A stretch of 64,000 bases of DNA, taken from contig JAUDYN010000002.1 of assembly GCA_030407005.1 (NCBI GenBank), positions 1,426,001 through 1,490,000 of the forward strand, given 5' to 3'. The notes beneath the pieces are model-generated. The model had not been told where the DNA came from and did no database searches. It saw nothing but the letters and a program-made list of their open reading frames with translations. The DNA is from Desarmillaria ectypa (Eukaryota; Basidiomycota; Agaricomycetes; Agaricales; Physalacriaceae). Both the position numbers and the translations under genes were made by a program. How positions within the stretch are numbered: the first letter of the stretch is position 1; every line of letters starts with the position of its first letter. This document shows positions 23,813 through 34,732 of the stretch, one piece after another.

Positions 23813-26800
23813 TCAACTCGTCCAGGACATTGGGTCGTTCCAGCTCCAATCGTTACCCCACACTCTACACCGGGGTTGTTAGCATGGATGCAAGTCAAGC
23901 TTTTTGATAAACTTACCCTGCGCCTATCACACCTCCAGCACCCTGAGTATCTGCCAGAGGTCCAACGATCAGCCAGTCCGGTACAGGGATACCAGTACGG
24001 ACTGGGAAAAGCCGTGCAACCCTTTCTAAACCAGCTGCGTCCGTAGATTGTATCATCACCATATTGCCATCCACATTCATAGGATGAGAATGCAGAAATA
24101 ATAACCCTAAACTGATTTTAGTCTATCACACTATGATGCAAGTGTAATCTACCTATTTCTGGCTCATCCAAAGGTTGTTGCGGCGCGAAGCATGGAATAA
24201 TCTGAGAACCTTTGGCTTCAAATGGTATTCTCTTGTTCAGCATGACAGACGCTGAAGCTTCATTCCCTATGGCGATGATGTTTCCCTGGCTTAGAATATC
24301 AGGGTTAAATGCCTCCGAGCTTCGTATCATCTCTGTATCCAGTCGATGATACAGCCCCAGATCATGGGCGATGCGCCGTGCGACTGAGAGCTCTTGAGGG
24401 TATGTCTCAGTATCGTCTGGTATCACGAGTATGATGGGACCATTTGATGACAAGACGGCCTGCATGCGTCCTGATAGTTGTATCTCACTCTCGTTCGACG
24501 TCTACACAGGTGATGAGTTACGAACAACGGAGACACCAGGTAGCATTACCTTCCACACTTTGGGCTCTACTGCTTCGAAATGTATGATCCCTGCTTTGTC
24601 TTTATTGATATGCACCTTCGCGTTGTCTACATAGACTGTCAAAATTTTGTATACGGTGGTGTCGACTGAAAACCGTTGCAAATTTGAAGTGGAAATTCTG
24701 ACGATTGAATCACTTGCGCGTTTTACACGGAGGCGTCCTAACCTAAATCATTTTCAAAATATTGGTCTGTGAAAGGAAAATGATTTAGTGTACCTCCCCG
24801 GAATAGTCAAAGCAACGATACGCCACCCGTGCAAAGAACCGCTCTCTGCGGGAACCGACACAGTCAGCGTGAAATTGCTCGAGGGAGCTGCGTTGACAGG
24901 ATAAGATGCAATAAGGTCATCTATGAAGGCCGTAACCTGGGCATTGTCGAATACGGTGGAATACCAATGGCCTTGGCCAGGGTCCTCACGATATCTACAG
25001 AAACTGTAAGGGGCAGAGACAAATGCACCTGCAAGAACACGAACGATACGTTGGCAGCTGGATTCCAGGTCTCCAAAATGCCAACTGCTTCTCTACTATG
25101 CCAAACTGGAACGTTGTCGTCATTTCCTCTACCAAGCCGTGAGCACTTTACACTCAGCCCAAAGTACTGGCAATCATACCCATGAATCGCAAGAACAGGA
25201 GTGTCAACCAAGTTCGTCAAGAATAAATCATTGTTATCGGGTGTTAAGGATGTTTCCAGTACAGAGAGCAGAATGGGATCAATAAAGCGAGCAGATCTGA
25301 GCGACTGTAAACAGCATGAAAAGCGCTGGATGTAAAACACTTACCTCGAGAGCGTCAGAGGGACGTAGGACTGAGATTTGATGTATGCCGCAGCCGGGAT
25401 AACTGCATGTATGATGCTGATGAACTCAAACTACGGCAATTCGAAAGAAAGGTGCTGACCTCCAAGAACCCTATCAGGATACCTCGACGCAATGTACCAA
25501 GCACCCTGCCCCCCATTAGAGTGCCCCAATATTATAGTAGGGATATTCAGGTCGAGCGTCCAAGGAAGCCATACTTTATTAGCTGCTAGAATCGTGACCA
25601 GGGCATCAAGAGACGCCCAAGCGTCTTTGGTACTAGGTCCGTGCCAATCAAGTCCCTACAGGGTGACGGTGAACGATAAAGAGACGGCGACATTATCTCT
25701 GCGTACCCACGACGTCCTTCCCGTCGGAATGACAAACCAGGAATACGAGTTTCGAGGCAAGGCGTCAGCCCAGAACGACTGGTTCACGGTGTCAGCGCCA
25801 GCACCATCTTCACAATACCTTTTGAGCAATGTGACGGTAGTAATGGTTAAAACGTACGAAGCGCCAATATTGGAGGCTTTGGGGGTCCAGAATACCTGGG
25901 CGGCAGTGCAGTGAAAACAGTTGGCATCGACCTAGAATAGAAATAAGTCCCTTTGATGGGTGAATACACCGACTCCGTCCAACCAGAGAGTTGCTTCACT
26001 GGTAAGGACTCGATTGTTACTATGGTCTCAGAGGCACCCGATGTCAATGTGAGCTTCAGGTCGACGGATGCCCGACTGAAAGGACGCGTCTGAGTTATTC
26101 GGACTGGGACAATACGAGTTTGTCCTTCTGCTATTCGAGTAGGTCGAACAAGAGTCAAATTCAAGCCCTGACGGAACGTAAGACAGTGACAATCACCAGA
26201 GAATAGAGAACTCATTTACCGAGGAGGTATCTGTTGACACGCTTGTAACAGTCCACCAGCCATCGACGCTTCGCAATCCGATGCCAATGGCGTCTCCAAA
26301 AGCGAAGTTATCTACGAAATCACACACGACATCTTGCGTAGCCTCTCGAACTACACTACCGAGTGCATCGTCAAATCTCACGGAAAGATTGATGCTTTGG
26401 ACAGGAATTTCACAATCTTGAGTATGTGGGTCTCCGAACAGTCTGATCTCGTAATCCCCACTTATGAAGATGTCGTAATGGGTTGCGGAATCATTCGACG
26501 GGGTTGTAGGCAGAAGAACTTCCTGTGGCAGAGACCGTTCCATTGCATAGATGTTTCCGGAGTACCATCGAGGTTCTCTTCTCCCATTCCTGGGAAGAAT
26601 CGTAAAATAAGACCCTTGAATGAGCTGTACGAGCAGGTGTGGAACAGGAGTCGACTTCGAAGGATTTATGGGAGGGTGCACCGTAAGCGTCGAGCGAAGC
26701 ACAGCGTGATGTTGCAATGCGGCCCATCCCTCTGTTGCACGGAGGGATTCCCACCTTCCATGGCACTGTCAATGTGTCCCTTATGAACGAGTATGACACC

Positions 26801-27219
26801 CATACCTGATGTTTGGAAACGAAATTTCGAGGTCGCCGGTATCTTTGAGAATTATAGAACACCATGTAACCCTTCCGCCATCTGCATAAGAGGATGGCCA
26901 AGTCTTGGCAAAATCAATTGACTCTGACACTAGACATAATTCAGCCCCAATGCTCGTGTCAACGTTTCAAAGATGCTTACGATTCAGAGGAAAAGAAGGA
27001 GAGATAAACAGTTGTTCTCTGGCTTGTATCGGGAAAGGGCCTAGGACCTTGAGATGGTAAGATGCGTGTGCTGGCTACAGGATCCTGGACGCTCACATCC
27101 CAATGCTTTGAGACCTCAACATTCCATTTAGATTCAGAGCTGAAGGTACTTTGCATAGCAGCATATGCTGACATCATGCTGACGAAACAAACAAAGACGA
27201 TTTGAGTGAGTGGAAGCAT
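23813..27219 (-). CDS. Secreted S9-type prolyl oligopeptidase-like hydrolase
   Basis: Large alpha/beta hydrolase of a fungal family annotated as peptidase S9-like; the substrate is unknown. The ATG at 27219 opens a signal peptide (LTQIVFVCFVSMMSAYA). The N-terminal half contains WAALQHHAVLRSTL, LLVQLIQGSYFTIL, GNIYAMER, YDIFISGDYEIRLFGDP, VVCDFVDNFAFGDAIGIGLRS and a WW pair. The hydrolase core follows: LALHGAG-type strand near 25860, GHSNGGQGAWY near 25520 with the nucleophile Ser, PVLAIHG joined by an intron to GNDDNVPVWHSREAV near 25150, which supplies the Asp. A C-terminal region with GPIILVIPDDTE and a Trp-rich end (WGNDWSW) finishes at TGA 23815-23813. There are many introns. The catalytic His is not pinned down by eye. 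Confidence 0.8.
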
Positions 27220-27661
27220 CTCACCATTTCCGTCAAAGAGAAGTTGAGTTCAAGTGTCGAAACCGCATCGTAAGTTCCGGACCGCAATATCGGCCCGGTT
27301 TACCGAGGTTGGGACGGATTTCAAGTTTGGCCTTTCTTTTATGTTACTAGCACACATACAGCTGCGCATTCAACAGGATAGTTCCAGTATGAATAATTAT
27401 GGAAGAATTCACGCCCATGCAAAGTTTTCAATGGCCCATGTCTTACAAGCATGCAATAGTAAGGTATCGCCAAATTAGCCTGAAAATCTTAATGAGTCCC
27501 TACCTTTTTCACTTCCACTCATCCTTTGTATCAAATTGCCGCTCTGCTATGGTGACTTTAAGAACGCTGTATAGCCACCTCAGCACGTGCTATTTTACGG
27601 CAGGAATCGATATCCCCTTTGTAGAAGCTTTCATCGATTCATCGCCTCTTGTACTTGAATA
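27220..27661. other. bidirectional promoter region, 442 bp
   Basis: Separates the divergent starts of the S9-like hydrolase (-) and TMA7 (+). Two short plus-strand frames here lack any family signal. Confidence 0.5.
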
Positions 27662-28063
27662 ATGTCAGGCAGACAAGGTGGAAAGCTCAAGCCTCTCAAG
27701 GTGAATACGGTGCTGTGAAAATGCAGGATCTTTGTCATTGATGCACGGTCTAGGCGCCGAAGAAGGAGAAGAAAGAGGAAACGGAGGACGAGGTCGCCTT
27801 CAAGGAAAAGAAGAAGGCAGAAGCAGATGCTTTGAAAAGTGCCCGAGAGAAAGGTATGTCGCTATCGACGCTGACATCTGCTTATTCTGACATGAATTAC
27901 AGCACTGAAAGGTCCGTGCGATTAGAGTGAACTTGAAATTTTATCTCCAACATAATGTCTAGGTGGAGCCCCCGGTGGTGGCATCAAGAAGTGAGTATGC
28001 CTGGAGTAATCTGTCCGCCGTAACACGTATACTTATCCTGCCCAAAGGTCTGGCAAGAAATAA
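27662..28063 (+). CDS. TMA7: Translation machinery-associated protein 7
   Basis: A 63-residue, highly basic protein that co-purifies with ribosomes. Five exons: 27662-27700, 27754-27853, 27903-27911, 27963-27990 and 28048-28063, all GT-AG and in frame, 192 nt in total. The start MSGRQGGKLKPLK, the acidic/lysine middle (EDEVAFKEKKKAEADAL) and the end GGGIKKSGKK are diagnostic of TMA7. The third exon is only 9 nt (Ala-Leu-Lys plus split codons). The gene is too split for simple ORF finding. Confidence 0.93.
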
Positions 28064-28404
28064 ACGTTAACGACAGCGTCATTGCTATTCTAGAGACAGA
28101 AATGAAGGGTCAGCTTACCTGTAGGCTTGTAAATTTCCGGCCTTGAGTCATACTTTTTGTGTATCGTTCCATGTATGCGCATGGACGTAAGGGCTCGAAC
28201 CGAAAACTTTGGACAGATAGTGACGTCGCTCCAAATACAGATAATATTTCTATATTTTTTTACATGGTCCCTCATCGACCTGCACGACGAGCAGAGAATT
28301 ATATTTTTTTTCGTTACAGAATGAGGGCTGGTCATCGTCCCCTTATCGTGGTCCAAGGACTTCGGTCGAGGTAGTCGCCGGGTTTGGCAGTGTTTGACTG
28401 ATGC

Positions 28405-31284
28405 ATGGATTCGAAAATCACACCTCCACCTCAGAATATCTCGTCCACCTTCGTCCCTCATTATATTCAACTTCCCATGTTGGGTCCTTTGCAAGGTCTC
28501 CAGCCTAATAGCCAGCAACAGAGCCAGCAGCAGCAGTCTGTCCAACAGCAGCAGCAACAGCAAGGGCCTCAGAACTCCATTCCACCGCCGCCTCCTCAGA
28601 ATGGCCAGGATTATACGCTTTCAAGTGTACTGCACTTTTTGCAGACAGAATGGAGGAGATATGAGCGTGACCGTAACGAGTGGGAGATTGAACGAGCAGA
28701 AATGAGGGTGCGTTGACGGTCGTGTCTTTTTTGGCGCGTTTCTCACTTCTCCCACAGGCAAGAATTGCTCTGCTAGAGGGCGAGCGACGTTCCTTCGATA
28801 ATGTGAAGCTCGACCTTATGCGTCGTATCAAAATGCTTGAATATGCCCTGCGACTGGAACGGTCAGTCTCGCTGCTCTCCTACTCACTCGCGTAGCATTC
28901 AATTTTTCGGGTTCTCTTTCCAGCTCCAAACAGCTTTCAGGTGCCTCATCTCAATCCGTACCCTCATCGAAACTAGCCATTCTTCAGAGCCAGACAGTCT
29001 CGTCTTCCCAGAAGGAGGACGCCCAGAGCCACAAGGAAGAAAGCAGCGGTAGTTCACCAAGGAGTGACGGTGCGCACGTTGTGTGTTTAATTCGTCTCGT
29101 TCTGACCCTATGGACCTATGCTAGACTCTCCATTGCCAGATGCTCGCCTTCCCAATGGTGCACCGTCCGTCGGCACCTCCGGAAGACCAGCATCATGGGG
29201 TGGTTCAAATTGGGCCAACGGACCCTCAGCTGGAACCTCGTCCGCTGCCCTTGGAAAGCCGCCTCCTGGACGTGATCCTAAGAGCAGAGCGCGCAGTAGA
29301 GAATATTTGAAGCAGTGCGTGGCATTACTGAAACCTTTCAGAGCACCCGTACTCATATGTTACTCCCAGATGTCTTCAAGAAATTTCGTACCTAACATCA
29401 CCGCAAGCAATGAACCCACTCCCTAACCGACCTCTACTGAACAACCCAACCATGCCACTTTCATTACCAAACGTCCCCTCTTTTGAACAGATTCCATACA
29501 ACGGACGACCACGCAAAATACTCCCCTCAGAAGGTAGTAATCTTCTGAATGGCATTAATATCATGTCCGGTCCTTCTTCTGCACCAGCAAACTCAGGGCC
29601 ACAGATACCACCTCTCGAACGTAATAACCTTCCTGGGTCTGGGTCTGGAATCCTTCCTCAACATATTTCGCCTCCATCTTCTATTCCCCAGCCTACACCG
29701 CAGGCTGCAGGACCCTCACAGCCTCCAGCCCCACTCCCCGCGGCGCAAAATGAAAGTGACAGGGAAGTAGAGTCGGAGCCTCGACAGCTCACCGCCATAT
29801 TCCGGCCAGATGAAGCTGGAGAGTGGAAGGAGAAACTTCGGCTTTCACATGAAGCCTCTGAACAAGCTAGGCTTGCCAGAGAGGGCCAAAATGGAAATGG
29901 AAGTCTATGGGATCAAAGAAACCTGGAAGAAGAAGAACTAAAGGAGGAGGACGGTGACGTTGAGGATGAGGAGTCAACGGAAGTCGGCGAAGGTGAAGGA
30001 AACAAGACCTGGAAGGCAAAACGAACACTGAGAAAGTACGCGTGCAAAAGCCCGCTTTTGTCCGAGAGACTGATCTTGTTACAGTCACCTTGATGCCGTA
30101 CGAGCTCTTGCTTTCCATCCAACAGAATTGTGTCTAGCCACAGGAGGCGACGACTGCACGGTAAAGATATGGCGAATGGATGTCGCTGGGCTGGCATCAT
30201 CTGCGTGCGTCTATGTTCATTACTGTCTCCTCTCCTGACACTCATGTGGTCTTCATTCTTTGGACATAGTGCACGGCCAACTACGGAGGTGGAGCCTCAG
30301 CTTACCCTTCGTGGACATTCTGCAGCGATCACACGCCTGATACATTCACCATCAAAACGTCTTCTGTATTCGGCGTCATTAGATTCATCAATACGTGTGT
30401 GGGCACTACCTCCCGCATCGCACACGACGTATGCTCCGTACGATGAGACGCGTGCCAGAGGCGAATTAATCGGACATACGGACGCAGTATGGGATCTAGC
30501 ACTAGTTCGTGACGAAACAACCCTCATCAGTTGCGGTGCCGAAGGTGCCGTAAAAGTGTGGGACGTTAGCAGGCAGACTGGCGGTGGTCACCTGAAGCTA
30601 AGCTGGGGTTGGTCCGGCTTGGAGAGCACGAGTACCGATGGCCTTCAAGAAGACGCCGAGTTCGGGGCCACGGCTGTCGAGGCGCTGAAGTCTGATCTAA
30701 AAAAGGTCGCTGTTGCTTATCAAAACGCTGTTGTTAAGATCTTTGAGATCGAAACAGGGAAGGAGGTCTCCCGACTGCAGAGTGACAGCACATATGGTAG
30801 GAAATATATGCCACTTCGTCTAGCATGATCTGAGCTGAGCTCACAATTCAACAGATGGGACTCCGTCGACTCAGGTCAATCGGATAGCCTCACATCCAAC
30901 CATGTCACTACTGGTTACCGCCCATGAAGACAAGTATTTCAGGATCTTCGACATTACCACAGGTATGTGCTCTTCGACGTATATACTGTCGGGAAGTTCT
31001 TTAAAATATGTGCCTCAGGTCAATGTACACATTCTATGCTTGCCCACCTGGACGGTGTAACATCCCTGGCAATCGATCCTTCAGGATTTTCTCTTGTTTC
31101 AGGGAGTCACGACTGTTCTATTCGGTTCTGGGATTTACTAGGGTCCCGTGCGTGCGTTCAAGAGATAACGGCACATCGGGAAAAGGCTCGCGAGGGTGTC
31201 CTCGACGTCGAATTCCATCCTTCCCTTCCTTTCATGGCGAGTGCTGGTGCAGATGGGGTAGTAAAATTATACGCATCGTCGTAA
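28405..31284 (+). CDS. Striatin family scaffold (WD40)
   Basis: Regulatory B''' subunit of PP2A and core of the STRIPAK complex, which governs hyphal fusion and sexual development in filamentous fungi. ATG 28405 gives [11 protein letters not shown] Gln-rich tract (28505-28570) follows, then the conserved coiled coil [32 protein letters not shown], then [33 protein letters not shown], the striatin caveolin-binding/coiled-coil signature. After a Pro/Ser-rich linker, an Asp/Glu stretch and [12 protein letters not shown]40 repeats run from about 30060 to the stop: [49 protein letters not shown], and [15 protein letters not shown] at the end. Several introns of about 50-60 nt. Confidence 0.93.
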
Positions 31285-32047
31285 CAATGTTTTTACTCTC
31301 ATTGCTTTCAATGGCGGAAAATCATGCCCCATAGCGCCTGCTAATAGATTTGGTTACGATTATAGCACTCTGAAGGACGGGAATTTGTCTCTGTTACATA
31401 TTGTTCCTTTTCTTCTACTTTTTTTTTACTATTTGTCATTCTTGTATGTATCGTTCTTTGATCATGACTTGTTATGACGGATCTGAGCAGTTCGTTGGAT
31501 GCGCTCGGCATTGATGATGAAAAAAAAAAAACAATCGGAGTTATGATGACCTTCGCTGCAATAGACTCGGGCATCGCTAAATAAGAAAGCGCCAAATATG
31601 TCGAACGTCAGCGCCGAGAAGTATCCTCCATCGCAACGAGAGTTTAATTTTGAATGTCGCTTGCTCAGTGTAGTAAACCTAAGATGAGAAGAATTTCAAT
31701 CAAAATGGGCATCATCCCGAAACAATCGCTGCAGTCCCAACATCTGTCAGGTCTTGACGTTCATGAAACATTCAAGTTTGGGTTAAGATGATCTCCAGGT
31801 ATCTAATTGGTGTTTCTATAAATGCTAGCATTGAATTAGCTGAAGGGCCCGGGGCTAGCGCCTGGGTTGCAGGTGAATAATGATACTGTAGATAATCTGG
31901 TTCAAAAAGTCGAAATGGCTAAGGATACATCAAGGTTAGATATACAAAAGTAGGGTCAATAAATACTTGCTATTCAATTTCGAACGGAGATATATAGCGA
32001 TTTAAAATGTATATCGGATCTATCGTGGCGTTCATAAGGCTAGGTGA
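31285..32047. other. convergent 3' region, 760 bp
   Basis: Between the stops of striatin (+) and the cAMP phosphodiesterase (-). It contains short A and T runs (for example near 31511) and no recognisable gene. Confidence 0.5.
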
Positions 32048-33364
32048 TCAATTGCATTGAGCCATGACGCCTTGAGAAGAAAAGGGAAAACACTCACTGA
32101 TGTGCATACCCTGTTCTGCGGCGAAGATATGGAGTCCTAATCCCTTTGGTTCGATGAGTTTCCTCACTTCATCGACAATCTTGGCTCTATGATTCTGCGC
32201 ACCATCCATAACGTCTTTGCAATGGATGATGTACACACGAACGCCGTTCAAAGTCCCTCTGGCACCAATGTCTACAGAGTTCCTCTTTTGCTTCTTCCGC
32301 CGTGGCGAATTGTCCGAGCTTAAGGTATAACCCTTCCGAGTGTTCACCGCCTCCACCTCCTTGGCCAGCGACTCCAGTTCGTCGACGAGATGCTCAGGGC
32401 TAAGATGTCCAAACAGCAGGTCATCTGGACGTCCCTTCCCCCAAGAGCATTCGATGAAAATGGTAGATAGGGCTTCCGGAATCTTTGGAGCCGCTTCTTT
32501 CCAGACTTGCTTGTTCTGGGCTTTTTTGGCGATGCTGTCTGGCTCGACATCACCGAAAAAGAGGAACTCCTTTTCGGACGTATCATTACGAATGAAGAAT
32601 GCGGACGATTGATATTCTGCCTTGGATTCATCGAGACCGTGATTCAACAAGAAGGTGCGGACGGAAACGGAGGGAAATATGGTATGGTATGCCCCAGATG
32701 GTAAATCCAAAGGCAAGCTGCAGCAACATGAGCTAAATTTTCACAAGTGGGAGATGTCCGAACACTTACTCCATGTATAGCAGCTTGTTCTCATCGTCGT
32801 CCTCCTTCCATGAAGCCAGATTAGGCCAGATGCGGCTATTAAAAATGCCCTCCAGGCCGAGCAATGTTTGGTGAGTAGCGTATACCTGTTTCCGAGGACC
32901 AGATAGAGACCCGGCGGATATAACAAGACTATTAACGTGGTCTAGATGTGCATGGGTAATGAGAAAGCACCTAAGGATGGGCACAATGAGGGGGGGGATG
33001 CGAAACAGGGGGACACATACGAACCGGACATAGGAGTAAATCTTGGCAACGGAATACGGACCCTGATCGCGTTCCGATTTGAAAAGGGCAGGTTTCTTCT
33101 CGAGAATGTGGTTGAGGGCGCCCTGCCCTGAACCTGGAGCGCATTTAGAGTTTGGACCGGTCCATACAGGACACTGATGCGTACCAGCCTCCAAAGCAAT
33201 AATGCCGTCCTCCCAGCGCGAATCGTAAGGTTTGAGGAGGTAACTGCATGAAGAGAAAGGTTGAGTGAAGCCGATGTCGACGTGATAACCAGAACATACC
33301 CGGATAAATTCGTCTCGTCTGGACCGCCCCCACAGCCCACGACGACCATGTCGAATGCAGGCAT
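32048..33364 (-). CDS. PDE1: Class II 3',5'-cyclic-nucleotide phosphodiesterase
   Basis: Low-affinity cAMP phosphodiesterase of the metallo-beta-lactamase fold (yeast Pde1 class), which lowers cAMP/PKA signalling. The ATG at 33364 gives MPAFDMVVVGCGGGPDETNLSGYLL, the family opening. CFLITHAHLDHVNSLVISAG carries the HxHxDH metal motif. Later come VRTFLLNHG, SSAFFIRND, FLFFGDVEPD and STIFIECSW, all typical, and HLSPEHLVDEL. The C-terminus is VRVYIIHCKDVMDG. Whether the last bases use a small intron (AGTGAGTG..CTCAAG) or read through, the stop is at 32050-32048. Confidence 0.93.
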
Positions 33365-34732
33365 AAGCACAAGTGAAGTATGAGGGTATGGTGAGCCTCT
33401 TGGACCTTTTATATGACAGGTACAGGCGGTATATGGGGTAAGAGCGCAGCTGGGAAAATGATAGATAGAAGAGGCTATGCCTTCGAGCACCAGGAAGCGT
33501 CGAAGGTGATGGTCAGAGAACAGCAGGAACCGTCAGTGTCTTGATAAATAGTATTGTTCAGTCCTGACCACTGCCGATGAGGAACAACAGCTGTCATTCG
33601 TGCGCAGTATAGCACATTGTGAAGGGAAGAGTCAAGTCACGGAAAAAATACGGCGGCAATTCTGAAACTGCCGGCCCTCGTGACTCAGTCCCTCTTTTGC
33701 TAGTACAAGATATATATCATGGACCGCCGGGGTGACCAAAATACCATTAGGCAGCAGAGCGATGGACGGAACGCGACATAGCGCACAGTTACTCGAAAAG
33801 CGACAAAGGGCCATTTGTTCAAGAAGAATCTAGGAGTGGCTGTCGGTTAATTACACTGTATGACTCGTTCGGAAACGAATACTTTAATGCGAGATTGGGA
33901 CCCGTTTGCGGCGGTGAACATAATCGTATACCTCGGGACCGGCACCACAAGAAATTAAGCAGAGATTGTTGCAAGAAGAAAGGCGATTTGAGGAGAAAAA
34001 TTGGCGTAATCGAGGAGAAATGGCGCCGTGAACACATATGCAGTAAAGCCTCTTGTATTAACCAAAAGAGAGCAGGTTAGCTCGAGAGCCTACCAGGTAC
34101 AAGCAGCTGCTTATCAGCGCAGCATCGTTGCTTCAACATGAAGTATACCGCTGTAATTCTGCCATAAGTCTGATTAGAATGCAGCAGCAGCAGTAGTATG
34201 TCAATAAGAGCAAGAGTATCGGTGTTGCAAGCCCAGAGAACAAGACCGCGGTCCGAGAAATAGACAAGGATCGATGCAGCAGTGGGAAAGTACAATGCAG
34301 ATCATCCGAATAGATATCGTCAGATTAGCAGAGATTCCCATGCGCTTCAAGCTTCAGGTATCAAATATGCCCTGGACAGTTCACGAGAAACAACCATCGG
34401 GGTCGAAATTAGACGCGTTATTAGTAAGTATGAATATCTGTTTCGAGATTCCGAATCCGACCTAGTACCGTTCGCCTAATTGACATTCAGAGACGCAGAA
34501 TCTCTTCCGAAACGCAGAGAAAAGCACCAAAGATTATACAAGGTCTTCACGATGGTTCAAAGGCAAAATGGTTGTAAACCACCATGAAAGAGAAATTTAC
34601 AGAATTTACATTTCAATAGTTAGTAATACAAACTTTTATGACATCGCAAAAAAAAAAAACAGAAGGCAGAGGGTACACAAAATGTGAAATCTAACATTTC
34701 CAAGAAATTCCCAAAAACATCCTACCAAAAAA
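33365..34732. other. intergenic, 1.37 kb
   Basis: Promoter side of the phosphodiesterase gene and 3' side of the next gene. Frames such as 34282-34479 are short, lack splice-consistent neighbours and match nothing known. A 12-nt A run lies near 34650. No RNA gene recognised. Confidence 0.45.

Noticed and set aside
28171..28200. GGTTCGAGCCC on the minus strand looked like a tRNA T-arm
   Set aside because: The flanking bases do not form a five-pair stem, and no matching D-arm, anticodon arm or acceptor stem is present.
28505..28570. CAG-rich tract as a possible mobile or expanded repeat
   Set aside because: It is a short glutamine-rich segment in the striatin N-terminus, mixed with other codons, and common in this family.
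34282..34479. 65-codon frame reading MGKYNADHPNRYRQ
   Set aside because: Not extendable by plausible splice sites and not like any family; treated as chance.
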